Assembly (NCBI GenBank): GCA_022539475.1
Contig: VCMS01000237.1
Location: forward strand, 22,140-86,139
Origin: Gracilaria domingensis
Taxonomy: Eukaryota > Rhodophyta > Florideophyceae > Gracilariales > Gracilariaceae
DNA: 64,000 nucleotides
Direction of reading: 5' to 3'
Shown: piece by piece, positions 45,300 to 55,749 of the stretch
How the letters are laid out: every line of letters begins with the position of its first letter
Numbering within the stretch: the first letter of the stretch is position 1
Translations under genes and position numbers: made by a program
The notes under the pieces: generated by a model
Told to the model about the DNA's origin: nothing
Database searches by the model: none
Seen by the model: only the letters and a program-made list of their open reading frames with translations

Positions 45300-46190
45300 T
45301 CAGCTTGCCCTTTCTTCTTAGTGAGATGTATGTTCGCGGCCCGTTTGCGTCGAGATTATCCTTTTCGAGGGCAAGAGCGATGCGCGCGCGCGGTGCGCAG
45401 TGTGCGGCACGGCGCTCATGGCGCGAATTGAGCCCTGCTTGGGTCCCCTTCCCTTCTTGGAGTGCGCTTGGGCTCCAAGCGCCAAGATCTGCCGTCTGGG
45501 TGAGACGGAGAGCCGTTGGCAGCACGCGCGCGCGTGCGCGGCACTGCGCGCGTGCGCGTGGCACGTGCCAGCAAGGCTGGGGGGTGCACAGTACGCGCGG
45601 CGGCCAAGTGGGCATGTCCTCGATAGGTGAATAGGCCAGAATCGGCTGATTTCCCAGAGGGTTACTTGCAAGGCGAATCAAGAAATTCGCGCCGGAAATT
45701 ACCCTCCCAGACGGGGTCGAAAACGCCGATTCTTTGTTTTGCCCGTAGCTCGGAAACGCGGGCGTTTCAGACGCTCGCAATGCCCGATTTTGGGTGCGCG
45801 GCACATCAAAATACTTCTTGTGCATGGCGCGCGCGTGTCCCACGTGGGTATTCCGAGCGTGCAACGGCGCGCGCGTGTCCATCGTGGCCACACCACGCGT
45901 GCAACGGCGCATGCCAGCAAGGCCGTGCGCGGCACAGAGTGTGCACAGTCCTCAAAAGTTCGTCCGGTCGGTACTGTGCGTGCTCCAAGTCGTCCTAGAT
46001 CATCCCAAAAGGGTCCAAACTTCTCCGACAGCGTCGCGAGCCCCTCCGAAGACCTCCGCGAGACCCATAGGGACTTCAAACGAGCGCTTTCCCGCCGGGA
46101 AAAGTTTTGGTTGCCATGGCCGGGGGGAGATTATGCCAAAATTTTTCGTACCCGAAACGGGAAAAGCACTCCAAAGTCCTCGAAAGAGGT
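45300..46190. repeat. GC-rich spacer with CGCG-rich degenerate repeats
   Basis: Lies between the two convergent transposon ORF sets. Degenerate repeats recur: gcgcgcgcgtgtcc twice about 40 bp apart (45826-45880), cgtgcaacggcgc three times, and ccagcaaggc at about 45568 and 45913. It may be a worn LTR or untranslated region. The open frames on both strands are by-products of composition. Confidence 0.5.
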
Positions 46191-46195
46191 TGCGT

Positions 46196-47959
46196 TCAGT
46201 TGCGCGAGCGTGCGAGATCGCGGCGGGCGCGAAAACGGGCGACAAAGTTAAAGGGAATGTTGTTGAGAGGCTCCCAGGAGTCTCTCGAGGGCGGGTAGCC
46301 GTACCACCGGACTTTGACGACCGCTGACCCATCAGGGGCCACTCCCTCGTCGAGGACCTTTTCTACAACCCATTCGCGGGAATCGTCGCCTTCCTCCTCG
46401 AGGAGTTCAGGCGGCAATTCCACGTCTGGGAGAGGTGTCCCAGAGGGGTCAGGCGCGGTTGTAGGATCAACCGTGAGCTGCTTAGAGCCAGTAGGCTGTG
46501 GCTCAGAAGGAGCCTTCCCGTTCGGGTCTGACGCCTCGGAAAGCGGCGTCGGTGTTCCCTGTGGGGCTGATGCGGGTTGTGGCGACTCCGGCTGTGTCGT
46601 TGGTGACTCAGTCGCGTTAGGACCCCGTGGGGCTTTCGTGACACGGTCAATTGAGACCGTGTCGTGCAGGTCGCCGTCCAAGATGGTCACGGTTGTGTCT
46701 GTAGCTTTGACAACCCGAAAGAGACCAGTTGTCCTAGGAAGGAGCTTGCGGGAGATACCTTCTTCCTCCGCAGTCTCCGTCGTTTTCCGCGGGGGGCGGT
46801 CTAAAAAGACGTAGTCACCAGGGGAAAATGAAAGCTGGGCCCGTACACGGGAATCAAAATCAGCCTTGTAGCGTCGCTGGACACGGTCCATTGTCGCTTT
46901 GGCCTTCGAAAGGAGATACCGAATACGAGCGCGTGTCTGACGTTTCACTGTGACCGAATTCGGATTGTCAGACCGAGCTGGGGAGATAGCGGTAGTCGGG
47001 GCGTCGACCACGATCCCAGGTGGGTGTCGCGTAAGCACCAAGTCAAAAGGTGTCGTTCCCGTGGTTCTATGAACCTGGGAGTTGTACGCGAAGACCAATG
47101 GCTGGACAAAATCATCCCAGTCTCGCTGGTGCTCAGATACGTAATGCCTGAGGCGTCCCACAAGGGTTCGATTGAAACGCTCGGCCTGCCCATTGGTCTG
47201 CGGGTGATAGGCCGCCGTCAGCAAATGACGTACTCCTAGGTGCCCGCAAAGGGCTTCAAAGAATTTGGCAACGAACTGCGGTCCGTTATCGGTCAGCAAG
47301 TACTGGGGTGCCCCATATAGGAATATCCAATATTCCAAGAAGGCGAGCGCGATATTGTTAGCTTCTGTAGCCCGTAAGGGAATAGCGCGAGCCAGTTTGG
47401 AGAAGCGGTCAGTAATGACCAGGATAAAGCGATTCCCATGTGTGGTCTTCGTGAGTGGCCCCAGTATGTCCATAGCAACAAATTCAAGAGGACCCGCTGC
47501 GGGAAATAGCTTCAGATACTTCTGATGCTTGTGCTGCGTACCCCACGTCGCAGCGCATGACCGGCAATCCTTGACGGTCTGGTAAACGTCGTTCGCCATG
47601 AATGGCCAATACAAGTCACGTCTGAGGGTCTCGTACATTTTTCTCCCTCCAGGGTGACCAGCCAATCTTGGGTAACGCGACAGATAGAGTACGCGGTCCC
47701 GTAGGGTTGGAGGGACTAGGCGCTGAATTGCACCGTCTAGGGGTGAGGTCCTTGAGAGGAAACCATGATGGTCGTATCCAAAGCGGGACTGCGGCTGTCC
47801 AACGGATTCAGCGACACCCTTACACCACGGGTCTTTCGCTTGCTCTGCCAAAAGTTCACCCGTTGGGATAGGCAGTACGCCCGTTTGCTCCGTGTCGACG
47901 GCCAGTACATCATCATCCCCCGAGGGTTCGTTCGCGCTGTCAGAGTCCCTGTGGGCCAT
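46196..47959 (-). CDS. Ty3/gypsy chromovirus integrase with C-terminal chromodomain
   Basis: 587 codons, intact. Integrase of a chromovirus retroelement: zinc-finger region at about 95-135 (H102, C132, C135; the first His of the HHCC set appears to be replaced), the catalytic core with D164 in MDILGP, D224 in LLTDNGPQF and E260 in GQAERFNRT, giving the D,D35E spacing, then a GPY/F-like region (LSFSPGDYVFLD; LLPRTTGLFRVV), a long Pro/Thr/Ser-rich linker, and a chromodomain near the end (REWVVEKVLDEG, VVKVRWYGYPPSRDSWEP), which targets insertion to modified chromatin. No reverse transcriptase or protease lies upstream: the frame starts at its own Met, 10-25 bp after a TATATA. It is a truncated copy or an unusual integrase-only unit. 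Confidence 0.92.
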   Translation of the reverse strand: MAHRDSDSANEPSGDDDVLAVDTEQTGVLPIPTGELLAEQAKDPWCKGVAESVGQPQSRFGYDHHGFLSRTSPLDGAIQRLVPPTLRDRVLYLSRYPRLAGHPGGRKMYETLRRDLYWPFMANDVYQTVKDCRSCAATWGTQHKHQKYLKLFPAAGPLEFVAMDILGPLTKTTHGNRFILVITDRFSKLARAIPLRATEANNIALAFLEYWIFLYGAPQYLLTDNGPQFVAKFFEALCGHLGVRHLLTAAYHPQTNGQAERFNRTLVGRLRHYVSEHQRDWDDFVQPLVFAYNSQVHRTTGTTPFDLVLTRHPPGIVVDAPTTAISPARSDNPNSVTVKRQTRARIRYLLSKAKATMDRVQRRYKADFDSRVRAQLSFSPGDYVFLDRPPRKTTETAEEEGISRKLLPRTTGLFRVVKATDTTVTILDGDLHDTVSIDRVTKAPRGPNATESPTTQPESPQPASAPQGTPTPLSEASDPNGKAPSEPQPTGSKQLTVDPTTAPDPSGTPLPDVELPPELLEEEGDDSREWVVEKVLDEGVAPDGSAVVKVRWYGYPPSRDSWEPLNNIPFNFVARFRARRDLARSRN

Positions 47960-48900
47960 TTTTGCGGCCTATATATGGCCGAAATAGGACCACCATAAAG
48001 CCAACATGATACGTGTATATTTGGCTCAAAACATGGCCAAAATATGGCCCAAAAAGTGCCATTTAGATGAGTCCAATAAATGGCCGCATAGGACAGGGCA
48101 GAAGATGGACGAAATGTGCACCAAATAGATCCTCAAAAAGGGGCCTAATGAGGCACAAGATGTGAACAAATAATGTTCGAGATGCCGTCCGTTTTTTGGG
48201 ACAATGACTGCACGAGAAGAGTACGAAAGAAGTACTGAGAAGATCTCCCAAGACTGGTCAAAGACGGCACGTATTGTGACCAAAGCCTAGAGAGCATATG
48301 AGTCCAAAAGCAGTATAATTTCTGCCCTAGAGATGTCCAAGAGAGGCGTTCCGTACCCATCCCACGAAGGTCTTATACATGTCTTTCTTATAGTCCCCAA
48401 GCAGACAAAATCTGTTCGTAAACGAGACAGGAAACCCATATTTCTTGTCCAAGATGAGGGCTTATGTTGGCCATTTAGTACTATGAAAAGGTCCTAAAAC
48501 ACGTCTAAGAGAGTAAAATTAGTACAAACTTTATACCAATGTGTGTACCCTATAAGAGCAGGTACAGTACAAAGAAGTACTTTGAACAGTGCAAAATGAG
48601 ATTGGAGTAAGGACAGATTGAAAGTTCTATGTTAGCCATTGGCTAACAATCCTGCCCCTAGTGCAGCGATGCATGGGATAGTCGGAATTATCTTAAAACT
48701 GCGGCAATACCATGAAGCAGCAGCACCGAGACCAACGAGCTTTGAGGTAACTGTACTTCTGGTAAACAAAGGGATGAAGGAATCATGAGATTTTGGCTGG
48801 TTAGAACGTTTCGAACACGCGCAGATCGTCGGGTAATAAGATGTGACTATCTAACTCACGAGAGAATTGCTCAACGATGTGTCGGGGTGTTCGACGATGA
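47960..48900. other. AT-rich spacer with recurring ATGGCC motifs
   Basis: The motif atggcc or ggccat recurs irregularly between 47960 and 48090, starting with a near-palindrome cggcctatatatggccg. A perfect 17-bp palindrome GTTAGCCATTGGCTAAC lies at 48631-48647. No gene is seen, and no reverse transcriptase remnant of the neighbouring integrase. Confidence 0.45.
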
Positions 48901-48918
48901 TAAGTGGAAATCTAACCA

Positions 48919-50517
48919 TCAACGTTTTGGGTGTCGGCGGGCTCCAGTGCGATCTGCGCTTGAACTTCCACGACGTGGGTTTGTAAACTTTGTGGGACGT
49001 CCTTCCTCCGCTCGTTCAGCTCGACGACGTTGGTTTGGTGGGCTCACATCCTCGATGCCACTTTCTTCCGCGGAAACCTCGACATCTCTCCTGCGCTTCC
49101 TACCCTTTCCCCGCCGGCGTCGGGCAGGTTCCTTCGATGACGGCTGACGGAAGCTTCTTCCGCCATGCTTGCGACCACGCGTAGCAGAACGGGACGGAAT
49201 AGACTCTACCGCTTTCTCCGTTTGATCTACCATCTTTCTCACAGTGGCAGATATATCAACGTGACCTTCCGATGAACCTTCGCTAAGCACTTCTCCTTCA
49301 TTTATGGATGAGGGACCATTGGACTCGGAATACTGATTAGAGCGCTCTCGTGTAACTGCCACGTCTTTCCCCCTTCGCGAAAGCATCCCATTAGATGCGA
49401 TTGGAGCACGACTGATGCTCCCACCACTTGCAGCATAAGCTCTGTCCGAGAGATTTCCTTCAGATAAAACAAGTTGAAGCGTATCAACTGACACATTTGG
49501 CTCGTGGGCAACGGCGTCATTGCTCGCTTGATCAGTGGACTCACCAGTACTGCCGTGCTGATCAGTTCCATTGGAAGAATGTCTCTGCAATGGGACACGG
49601 AGAGCCCCACTGCCATGCCCGCCATCCTGTTCGTGACCCGCAGTTTCATCTTCCGCTTGACCCCTAGATCGAGCCCTTCTGCCTCCTTCGTTGCTGTTAA
49701 CGGAGGGCGTGACTGTTGTCGAATTCAATCGCGGTTGGCGTTCAGGTTCAACAGGATTCGACGCTCTCTCACTGGAATGTGCTGGCATCGCTGCTGTCAG
49801 GTTTGTGTTCGGATCAGTACCAACGCGACTCCTGTTCCCACCATCACCTAAAACTCTCTTTGTCCCGCGCTTCTGTTCCTCAGCCTTCGCCTTCTTATCT
49901 CGTTGTATAGCTTCCTTAATGAACTCTGTGATAACCCAGTGATTCTGAGCGGCGGCCAAAACGGGGAATGTGTCCACCAGGTTTCGCTTCAGCTGAAAGA
50001 TTTGTGGGCTGAACTCACTCTTAATGGACCTGAACGTGCGCTTCCCACGCTCTAGCCCAAGATGGTGGTACATAAACTGACGGATTCTGTCCTTTATCGC
50101 ATTCGCTATCTCTGGATAGATAGGATAGTTGTCATCAACTGGGCGGTTGTCAGTCATTTTCTCCTGATACAGGCGGTTGAACACTACTCTCGCGGAGAGT
50201 AGTGCACCCGTCGGGAACCCAGGCCTGTCATTCTCTTTCATTTTGCGTTTCGAGGATGCGCCTGGAATCCTCACCGAGTTTGCTTGAAGTACTTCGAGGT
50301 TGGCAGTCGGTGTTGGAACTCCAGAAGGAGTACTTGCCACACGTGCAACACGAGCCGTGGCATAGTGAGAAGCTCTCTCTGCACGAGATTGGACTTGTTG
50401 CTGCACCGAGTACGCATTTCTTTGGCCTCCGGCAGCATCCTCTCTCGGGCTCACCGAAGTGTGTTCACCGGCGAGGAGGCTGTCTGCGGTGACGTTGTTC
50501 AGCGTACGTGAACCCAT
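48919..50517 (-). CDS. Unknown charged nuclear-type protein next to the transposase
   Basis: 532 codons, intact. One folded-looking segment at about 100-220 (GFPTGALLSARVVFNRLYQE, YPEIANAIKDRIRQFMYHHL, FSPQIFQLKRNLVDTFPVLA) is followed by a long Ser, Asn, Glu and Arg rich disordered part. The C terminus has strong nuclear-localisation-like clusters (RRRRGKGRKRRRD; PPNQRRRAERAEE). I do not recognise a family. It is divergent from the transposase with a 540-bp gap between start codons, the layout of a two-gene DNA transposon with a shared promoter region. A perfect 23-bp palindrome lies inside the coding sequence at 50182-50204. Confidence 0.6.
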   Translation of the reverse strand: MGSRTLNNVTADSLLAGEHTSVSPREDAAGGQRNAYSVQQQVQSRAERASHYATARVARVASTPSGVPTPTANLEVLQANSVRIPGASSKRKMKENDRPGFPTGALLSARVVFNRLYQEKMTDNRPVDDNYPIYPEIANAIKDRIRQFMYHHLGLERGKRTFRSIKSEFSPQIFQLKRNLVDTFPVLAAAQNHWVITEFIKEAIQRDKKAKAEEQKRGTKRVLGDGGNRSRVGTDPNTNLTAAMPAHSSERASNPVEPERQPRLNSTTVTPSVNSNEGGRRARSRGQAEDETAGHEQDGGHGSGALRVPLQRHSSNGTDQHGSTGESTDQASNDAVAHEPNVSVDTLQLVLSEGNLSDRAYAASGGSISRAPIASNGMLSRRGKDVAVTRERSNQYSESNGPSSINEGEVLSEGSSEGHVDISATVRKMVDQTEKAVESIPSRSATRGRKHGGRSFRQPSSKEPARRRRGKGRKRRRDVEVSAEESGIEDVSPPNQRRRAERAEEGRPTKFTNPRRGSSSADRTGARRHPKR

Positions 50518-51059
50518 TCTGATAGAAACAAGCTTTTGAATGCAAAACCGAGCTCGTCGTCAGTTCCAATGACGCACGAGAGGCACTTCTGACTCTTCCC
50601 GTGAAAGCTCGCGTGGTATGAAACGTACTCCAGGCGGGAAACTATGGGTATCCGCAGCTTGGGGATGTGCAAGGCGGAAGGATAGGGAGGAACAGTTGAC
50701 GTATTCCTGGATGAGAAGGGAGACAACAAGCTGGTCACTTGAGCTGTCCAAGCTGTTCGTCGGAGGGGCGGAGCGGATTCATTTGGAGAAAGCCGGGAGA
50801 GAGAAGACGGGGGAAGCTAAGTAGAGAGATGTATCGAAGAGCCCGCGCTCTCTTGAGCAGAATGAAATGGGTTGAACCGAAACCTCCTCAAATAATTTTG
50901 AAAACCTAAAAGTTTTCATCGCTCTTTGAAGGCCGTGATTTTCCAAACTGATCAATAAAAGTTCTTAATGGGGGTAGTATCCCTCCCTTTTTCATTGCTC
51001 CAAGTACTCCCTGTTGCACAAATTGCATAATCGTCGCGTTAAATCGGTAACCTCACGTC

Positions 51060-54000
51060 ATGTTTGCTGACGAACAGAGTAGACGCAAACGTTGTAGATG
51101 GGAGACCAGTGGTGATGACTTTGCTCCGTTTCAGTTGCACGAAGACTACAGCCCTACTCCATCCGAGCTGCAGGTAGCGCAAGAAGAAATACTGGAGCCA
51201 ATAGTTCGAAGAAGATGCAGATGGGAGACAGTGAGCGTAGCACCAGTGATTTCTGAGAGGGAAATCGAAGTTCAAGAAACAACGCCATCAGCCTGCGGCG
51301 AAGATCTTGGAAGAGATAACAGTCAGTACCTTCCTCGTACACAGAACGAGAGTGAAGCAGTACAAGATATGGTACACAACTCCCCGTCTTCAGAATTCAG
51401 GTTTGTATCCATAGATCGAATTCATGACCAGAACAATGAACAGCTTGAAGGAGGTTCCATTGTGGAACACAATTCTAGAATCGCTGGATCCAGTGCTTTG
51501 GACGAGTACTCGATACGTTCAGTTGAGAACGTCGATGATCAAGATATCTGGAACATTTCGATTTTCGATAACGAGGAACACTATGCCATTTCACATAGCA
51601 GCATGTACCCAAAGAGTGAGAAGCAAGAAGTTTTTGAAAGACTCGCGGCCTTCTTGTACACTGCAGAGATGTCGAACGTTTCACGAAGGGCGCTTCAACG
51701 GTTGCTTAACATCAAACCCCTATCATCCAAGTTTTCACTTAAGAGCCTCAACTCCTATTCAGTAAGAAAGTCGTTGCTGTGCAAGTCCAGAGCCGCAATG
51801 TGTCCTCATGGGCATGCTGCTCAATGTGGAAGCGCAAGGAAGATGAATTGCTGCCCAGTATGTAGTGAACCGTTCAAGAGAGAGTCGTTTTGGTTCTTGA
51901 AAATGTCTTCCGCACTAAGAGGTCTTTGCAATGCTAAGGAGACGTTCGAGCAACTCATGAATGGCTGTCGGCGAGCTTGGATCAGTATTTCAACTCCGAA
52001 CGAACAAGACCCTCCTCATGATTACTACCACAGTGCCACCTTCTCCAGATTGCATGAGTCAACTTTACAGAATTGGAAAGAGAATGAGGAGATATTGGTA
52101 TTCTTCACGCTTTCGACTGATGGTTTCGAGTGTGGAAAGCGGAGAGACGGCTCTGCATTCTCAACATGGCCAGTGGTCTCAACAATTCTGAACTTTGACC
52201 CAAAGGTACGAAGCAAAGCATCAAATGCAATCATTCATGCCGTTATTCCAGGTAGTCATGATTCAGAATACTTCGACACTTTTCTTGAAGAACTTGTACA
52301 AGACATTCGGGAACTTGAAAATGGAATACGGATATCATGTTACGATCGCAAAGTGCGGACAATAAAGGCCTTTCTCTTGTATTTCACGGCAGATTGGCCA
52401 GCGGCTTCCAAGGTGTTTGGATACGTGGGGCACAACGGTACTATCTTCTGTCGCTTTTGTCTCAAGACGAAGACGTATATAAGACAATGTAGAAATAACT
52501 GTGCCGTTCCTGAAATAAGACCTAGAGACATCAAGAACCTTTTCAGATCTGGTAACGCTCGAAACATTCGGAATTTCATTGAAATAGAGTGCGTAGGAAA
52601 ACGCCAAAGCAAAGATGTGATGCTGACATGGCGCAGGATTTCGCAGAGACAGCTTGATACGAAAGAGAAAAGAAGCATAATTGCAGAAAGTGGTATCAAG
52701 AGACGCTCGGTGTTATCCCATTTGAAGCTCGACTATGTGTTCTCCTTTCCATATGATGCGATGCATCTCGTTTTGCTGGGTTGGGTGAAACATGTTCTTC
52801 GTCTGGTGACAGGATCGCACTCTAAACTGGAAGGGGTCTCCCCAAAACCCAGTTATTGCATATCAGATGATACTTTGGAGAAGATCAACAAGTCTATGAG
52901 AGAATCGACCAATGCTGTACCCAGTTCATGGGGAAGATCAATTTTTTCTCTGGAGCACCTTTCCAAGTACAAAGCAGAAGATTTGCGGCGTCATGCTGAG
53001 ATGTACTTAGTGCCATTTCTTCACCGATATAGGGTGCGAAAAGACGTGGTTCTTCTGGTGGCGGCGACAGCAAGGCTTGTATCGCTTTCTTTCTCGTATG
53101 ATTGTGGACCCGAACAGGTACGCGCTTTGAAATCTGCAGTTGAGGAGGCGTACGTTCGGTTTTGTAGCCTATTCTATCAATCTGAGTCTGATTCATTTTG
53201 CTTCACACCAACCACGCACGCCATACTTCATCTGCCTGACCTTCTTAGAGAATGTGGACCACTTCCGCTCTCTTCGCAGTTCATTGTGGAGAGACTACTA
53301 GGCGAAGTTGGAAGAAGGGTACAGATTAGTTGTCATATTAGCTCCCACATATTTCACAAGAGCTTTAGACTTCTCGCCCTCAAGCTTACGAACAATGGCA
53401 TCGCACCAGAGGCAGAAAATGAGTATATGAGTAATGTCGACGACGAGTACTCTTCAAGTACAATACGAAACAGTGGGCCTATAATTAACGATATGGCTGC
53501 TGGTGTTCGATGCCACGGTGTTGGATCCCCATGTCGAAATATGTCACATGATTTGAGAGGAGCTCTGAATCGGATCTTGTGGGAAAACTTCAACGTCCCA
53601 CATTCGTCATTCACTATCAAGTCTTCAAAGATGTTCGGAAGTGCAACCGTACTGAGAGAGAGTGGAACTATTTCCTTGGAAACAAGGGATAACTTCAACG
53701 CGCGTATTTCCAAGCAAAAGTGTGCCCGACAAAAGTACCATGTTGCTGCCCACTTTGTACCACAGGATGCACAACCTGACAGAGACATTCGGGAAAGAGA
53801 TCTGTATTATGGTTTGGTGCACCAGATTTTCGAAGTCGTTCTGGAGCTTCATGAGAATAGCAGAGGAAGAACAATAAGAGCCGTGTTCATCGGTGTGTCA
53901 TGGCAATATGGACTCATTGTCGACTCAACCAATGCAGTCATCTATACGGATGATCATCGACACACTGTGAGATCTGTGGAAAGTATTGGTTGTATTGATA

Positions 54001-54119
54001 GGGTCATAGCCGTGATAGATATTTTGAGACGGTATTACTTCGTAGACAGGAAGCCGAACGACTATACCACTCGGAACGAAGTTCACGAGGTCCTTCAAGG
54101 CGTTCGAAAGAGAATATAA
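51060..54119 (+). CDS. Tnp2-like transposase (CACTA/Plavaka-type DNA transposon)
   Basis: 1019 codons, intact. Features of the Tnp2 transposase family: a Cys/His cluster at about 245-275 (CPHGHAAQCG, CCPVC) as zinc finger, a core starting at about residue 320 with LFFTLSTDGFECGKR-like sequence and then FTADWPAASKVFGYVGHNG with FCRFC, the characteristic FPYDAMHLVLLGWVKHVLRL at about 560, and a DUF4218-like region at about 720 (HAILHLPDLLRECGPLPL, then a possible catalytic Glu in VERLLGEVGR). The N-terminal 100 residues repeat RKRCRWET / RRRCRWET. Family identity is inferred from these motifs. Terminal inverted repeats starting CACTA were not found, so the ends of the element are undefined. Confidence 0.8.
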   Translation: MFADEQSRRKRCRWETSGDDFAPFQLHEDYSPTPSELQVAQEEILEPIVRRRCRWETVSVAPVISEREIEVQETTPSACGEDLGRDNSQYLPRTQNESEAVQDMVHNSPSSEFRFVSIDRIHDQNNEQLEGGSIVEHNSRIAGSSALDEYSIRSVENVDDQDIWNISIFDNEEHYAISHSSMYPKSEKQEVFERLAAFLYTAEMSNVSRRALQRLLNIKPLSSKFSLKSLNSYSVRKSLLCKSRAAMCPHGHAAQCGSARKMNCCPVCSEPFKRESFWFLKMSSALRGLCNAKETFEQLMNGCRRAWISISTPNEQDPPHDYYHSATFSRLHESTLQNWKENEEILVFFTLSTDGFECGKRRDGSAFSTWPVVSTILNFDPKVRSKASNAIIHAVIPGSHDSEYFDTFLEELVQDIRELENGIRISCYDRKVRTIKAFLLYFTADWPAASKVFGYVGHNGTIFCRFCLKTKTYIRQCRNNCAVPEIRPRDIKNLFRSGNARNIRNFIEIECVGKRQSKDVMLTWRRISQRQLDTKEKRSIIAESGIKRRSVLSHLKLDYVFSFPYDAMHLVLLGWVKHVLRLVTGSHSKLEGVSPKPSYCISDDTLEKINKSMRESTNAVPSSWGRSIFSLEHLSKYKAEDLRRHAEMYLVPFLHRYRVRKDVVLLVAATARLVSLSFSYDCGPEQVRALKSAVEEAYVRFCSLFYQSESDSFCFTPTTHAILHLPDLLRECGPLPLSSQFIVERLLGEVGRRVQISCHISSHIFHKSFRLLALKLTNNGIAPEAENEYMSNVDDEYSSSTIRNSGPIINDMAAGVRCHGVGSPCRNMSHDLRGALNRILWENFNVPHSSFTIKSSKMFGSATVLRESGTISLETRDNFNARISKQKCARQKYHVAAHFVPQDAQPDRDIRERDLYYGLVHQIFEVVLELHENSRGRTIRAVFIGVSWQYGLIVDSTNAVIYTDDHRHTVRSVESIGCIDRVIAVIDILRRYYFVDRKPNDYTTRNEVHEVLQGVRKRI

Positions 54120-54855
54120 GGAGGGGGACACGAATCCAGAATTAATGATCGATGTCGAAGCTAGGCGCGTTACGGGGAATCCAAAAGTAGTGAGAATCAA
54201 GTAGTGCAGTGCGGGCCGTGGATCCTAACCACGAAAACGACGAAATAGCCTTCATCGTGAAGCTCGAGGTGTTAGAGTATGTTTTGTTCCGGTCTTCAGA
54301 AAGCGAAAGAGTAAATGCACGCCAAATTCCGGCGTTATTAAGCCCAAGTTACTTAGTGCCGCGTTTCACAGCTTCGCATACCGAACTGCGGCAAAGATAA
54401 GCGCCAAGGATGCTATCTCGTTCAAGAAGCAAGGCTTCTGGAACAAACTGTAGAAACAGAAGTCGCGGGTGGGTAGAGGGTATCCAAACCTTAACAGAGC
54501 CACGCACCACGAAGCAAAGACTCTAGGGAGTGCGTGCTGTGACTGCCGCGAACAACCGAGTGCAACCAGGTACTGGGTCCGGGGGTGGTGCGGCTCCCAG
54601 CGACGATGTCACGATCGACCTGCCGCAGCTCCAGCGACCGAAATAAATTCTCTTCTGCGTGCCTGGAAATTACATTCTTCACGCAGCGCCCATTAGTTCT
54701 CCTCCTGATAGAATTACAGTATCCCGCTACCCAGACATTCCAAGTGACACGCGTAAGAAACGCTTCCGTTTTGTAACATGTCCCACACGATGAGACATGT
54801 TACAAGTTGGTGGAGATCAAGAAGAATCAGGTTGGAATTCTCATGCTGTGTGAAA

Positions 54856-55739
54856 ATGTCTTCGTCAGAAGAGGTATACAAAGAATGGACCGTTCCCGAC
54901 GACGTCAGTTTTCCGATGAGGAAGATACTAATTCCAAAGCACACGAACAAGTTGGTGCTGGACAGTTCGACCATGAAAAACAGTTCGAGGATAATTGAGA
55001 AGCACGAACTTGCTGTAGGTCCGGGTAATATTGCAAAGCTCCCTGGCTCTGAAGCAACAAGAAAACGGCAGTGGCGGGAGAAAGGGCAGAATCGAGTCAT
55101 GGAGAACAAAAAGCAACGCACGAGATACGCAAAACAGCGAGCATCAGAGTCCACAGAGGAAAGAGCAAATCGACTTAAGAAACGCCGTGAATGGTATGCC
55201 AAGAGAACGCAAATGATGAAGAAAGAGACATATAATCAGTGTGAAAACGAAGAGGAGCAGTCTGTTTGTAGTGCGCAAAGCTCGTCAGAGCTATCTGTGC
55301 AGTGCTCTGTGGAGGAAGATGACGCTTTTAACCATACGCAGAATGAAAGAGTGAAAGGCAAGATTTCTACAAGCGCAGTTTGTTCTAACACTTGCAGTGA
55401 CGCAACAGTCAACACGGATGGAGAATGTAGGCGAGAACGAGCTCCAGAGGGCCCAAACTTTCTGTATGAGATAATCGCGGAAACGCAGACTGTCCATGTT
55501 TTCCATCATCTCTTCTTCCTGTTCCTCGAGTTACATCAGACTGCAATGTACTCGATATAACAGAACAACCCTTGAGTCAACCGGACATTGGCAACAATAA
55601 TTCCCATCCGCGTGAAGATGGAGCACTGAACAAAAGCTCGATATCACAGATTTGTCGTGCTGCGCAAAATCGTAGCGCTGAGGCACAGCAGATATTGCAT
55701 GATGTCTTCGGCGCCGATGTCTCGGACGACGAAATTTAA
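54856..55739 (+). CDS. Basic STPR-like protein downstream of the transposase
   Basis: A frame open from 54778 to 55560 carries, at about residues 95-155, a highly basic helical stretch (RKRQWREKGQNRVMENKK, then RYAKQRASESTEERANRL and KKRREWYAKR) that resembles STPR repeats, 23-residue DNA-binding units. The C-terminal part is acidic and Ser rich. Near 55500 the likely coding frame changes: one shift on, it remains open to a TAA at 55737-55739 (LDITEQPLSQPDIGNNNSH, ending FGADVSDDEI), so either an intron or an indel lies there. The start at 54856 (MSSSEEVYKEW) looks better than 54778. Position 0.7 kb after the transposase suggests an accessory DNA-binding protein of the same element. Confidence 0.45.
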
Positions 55740-55749
55740 CAGGTCATTT

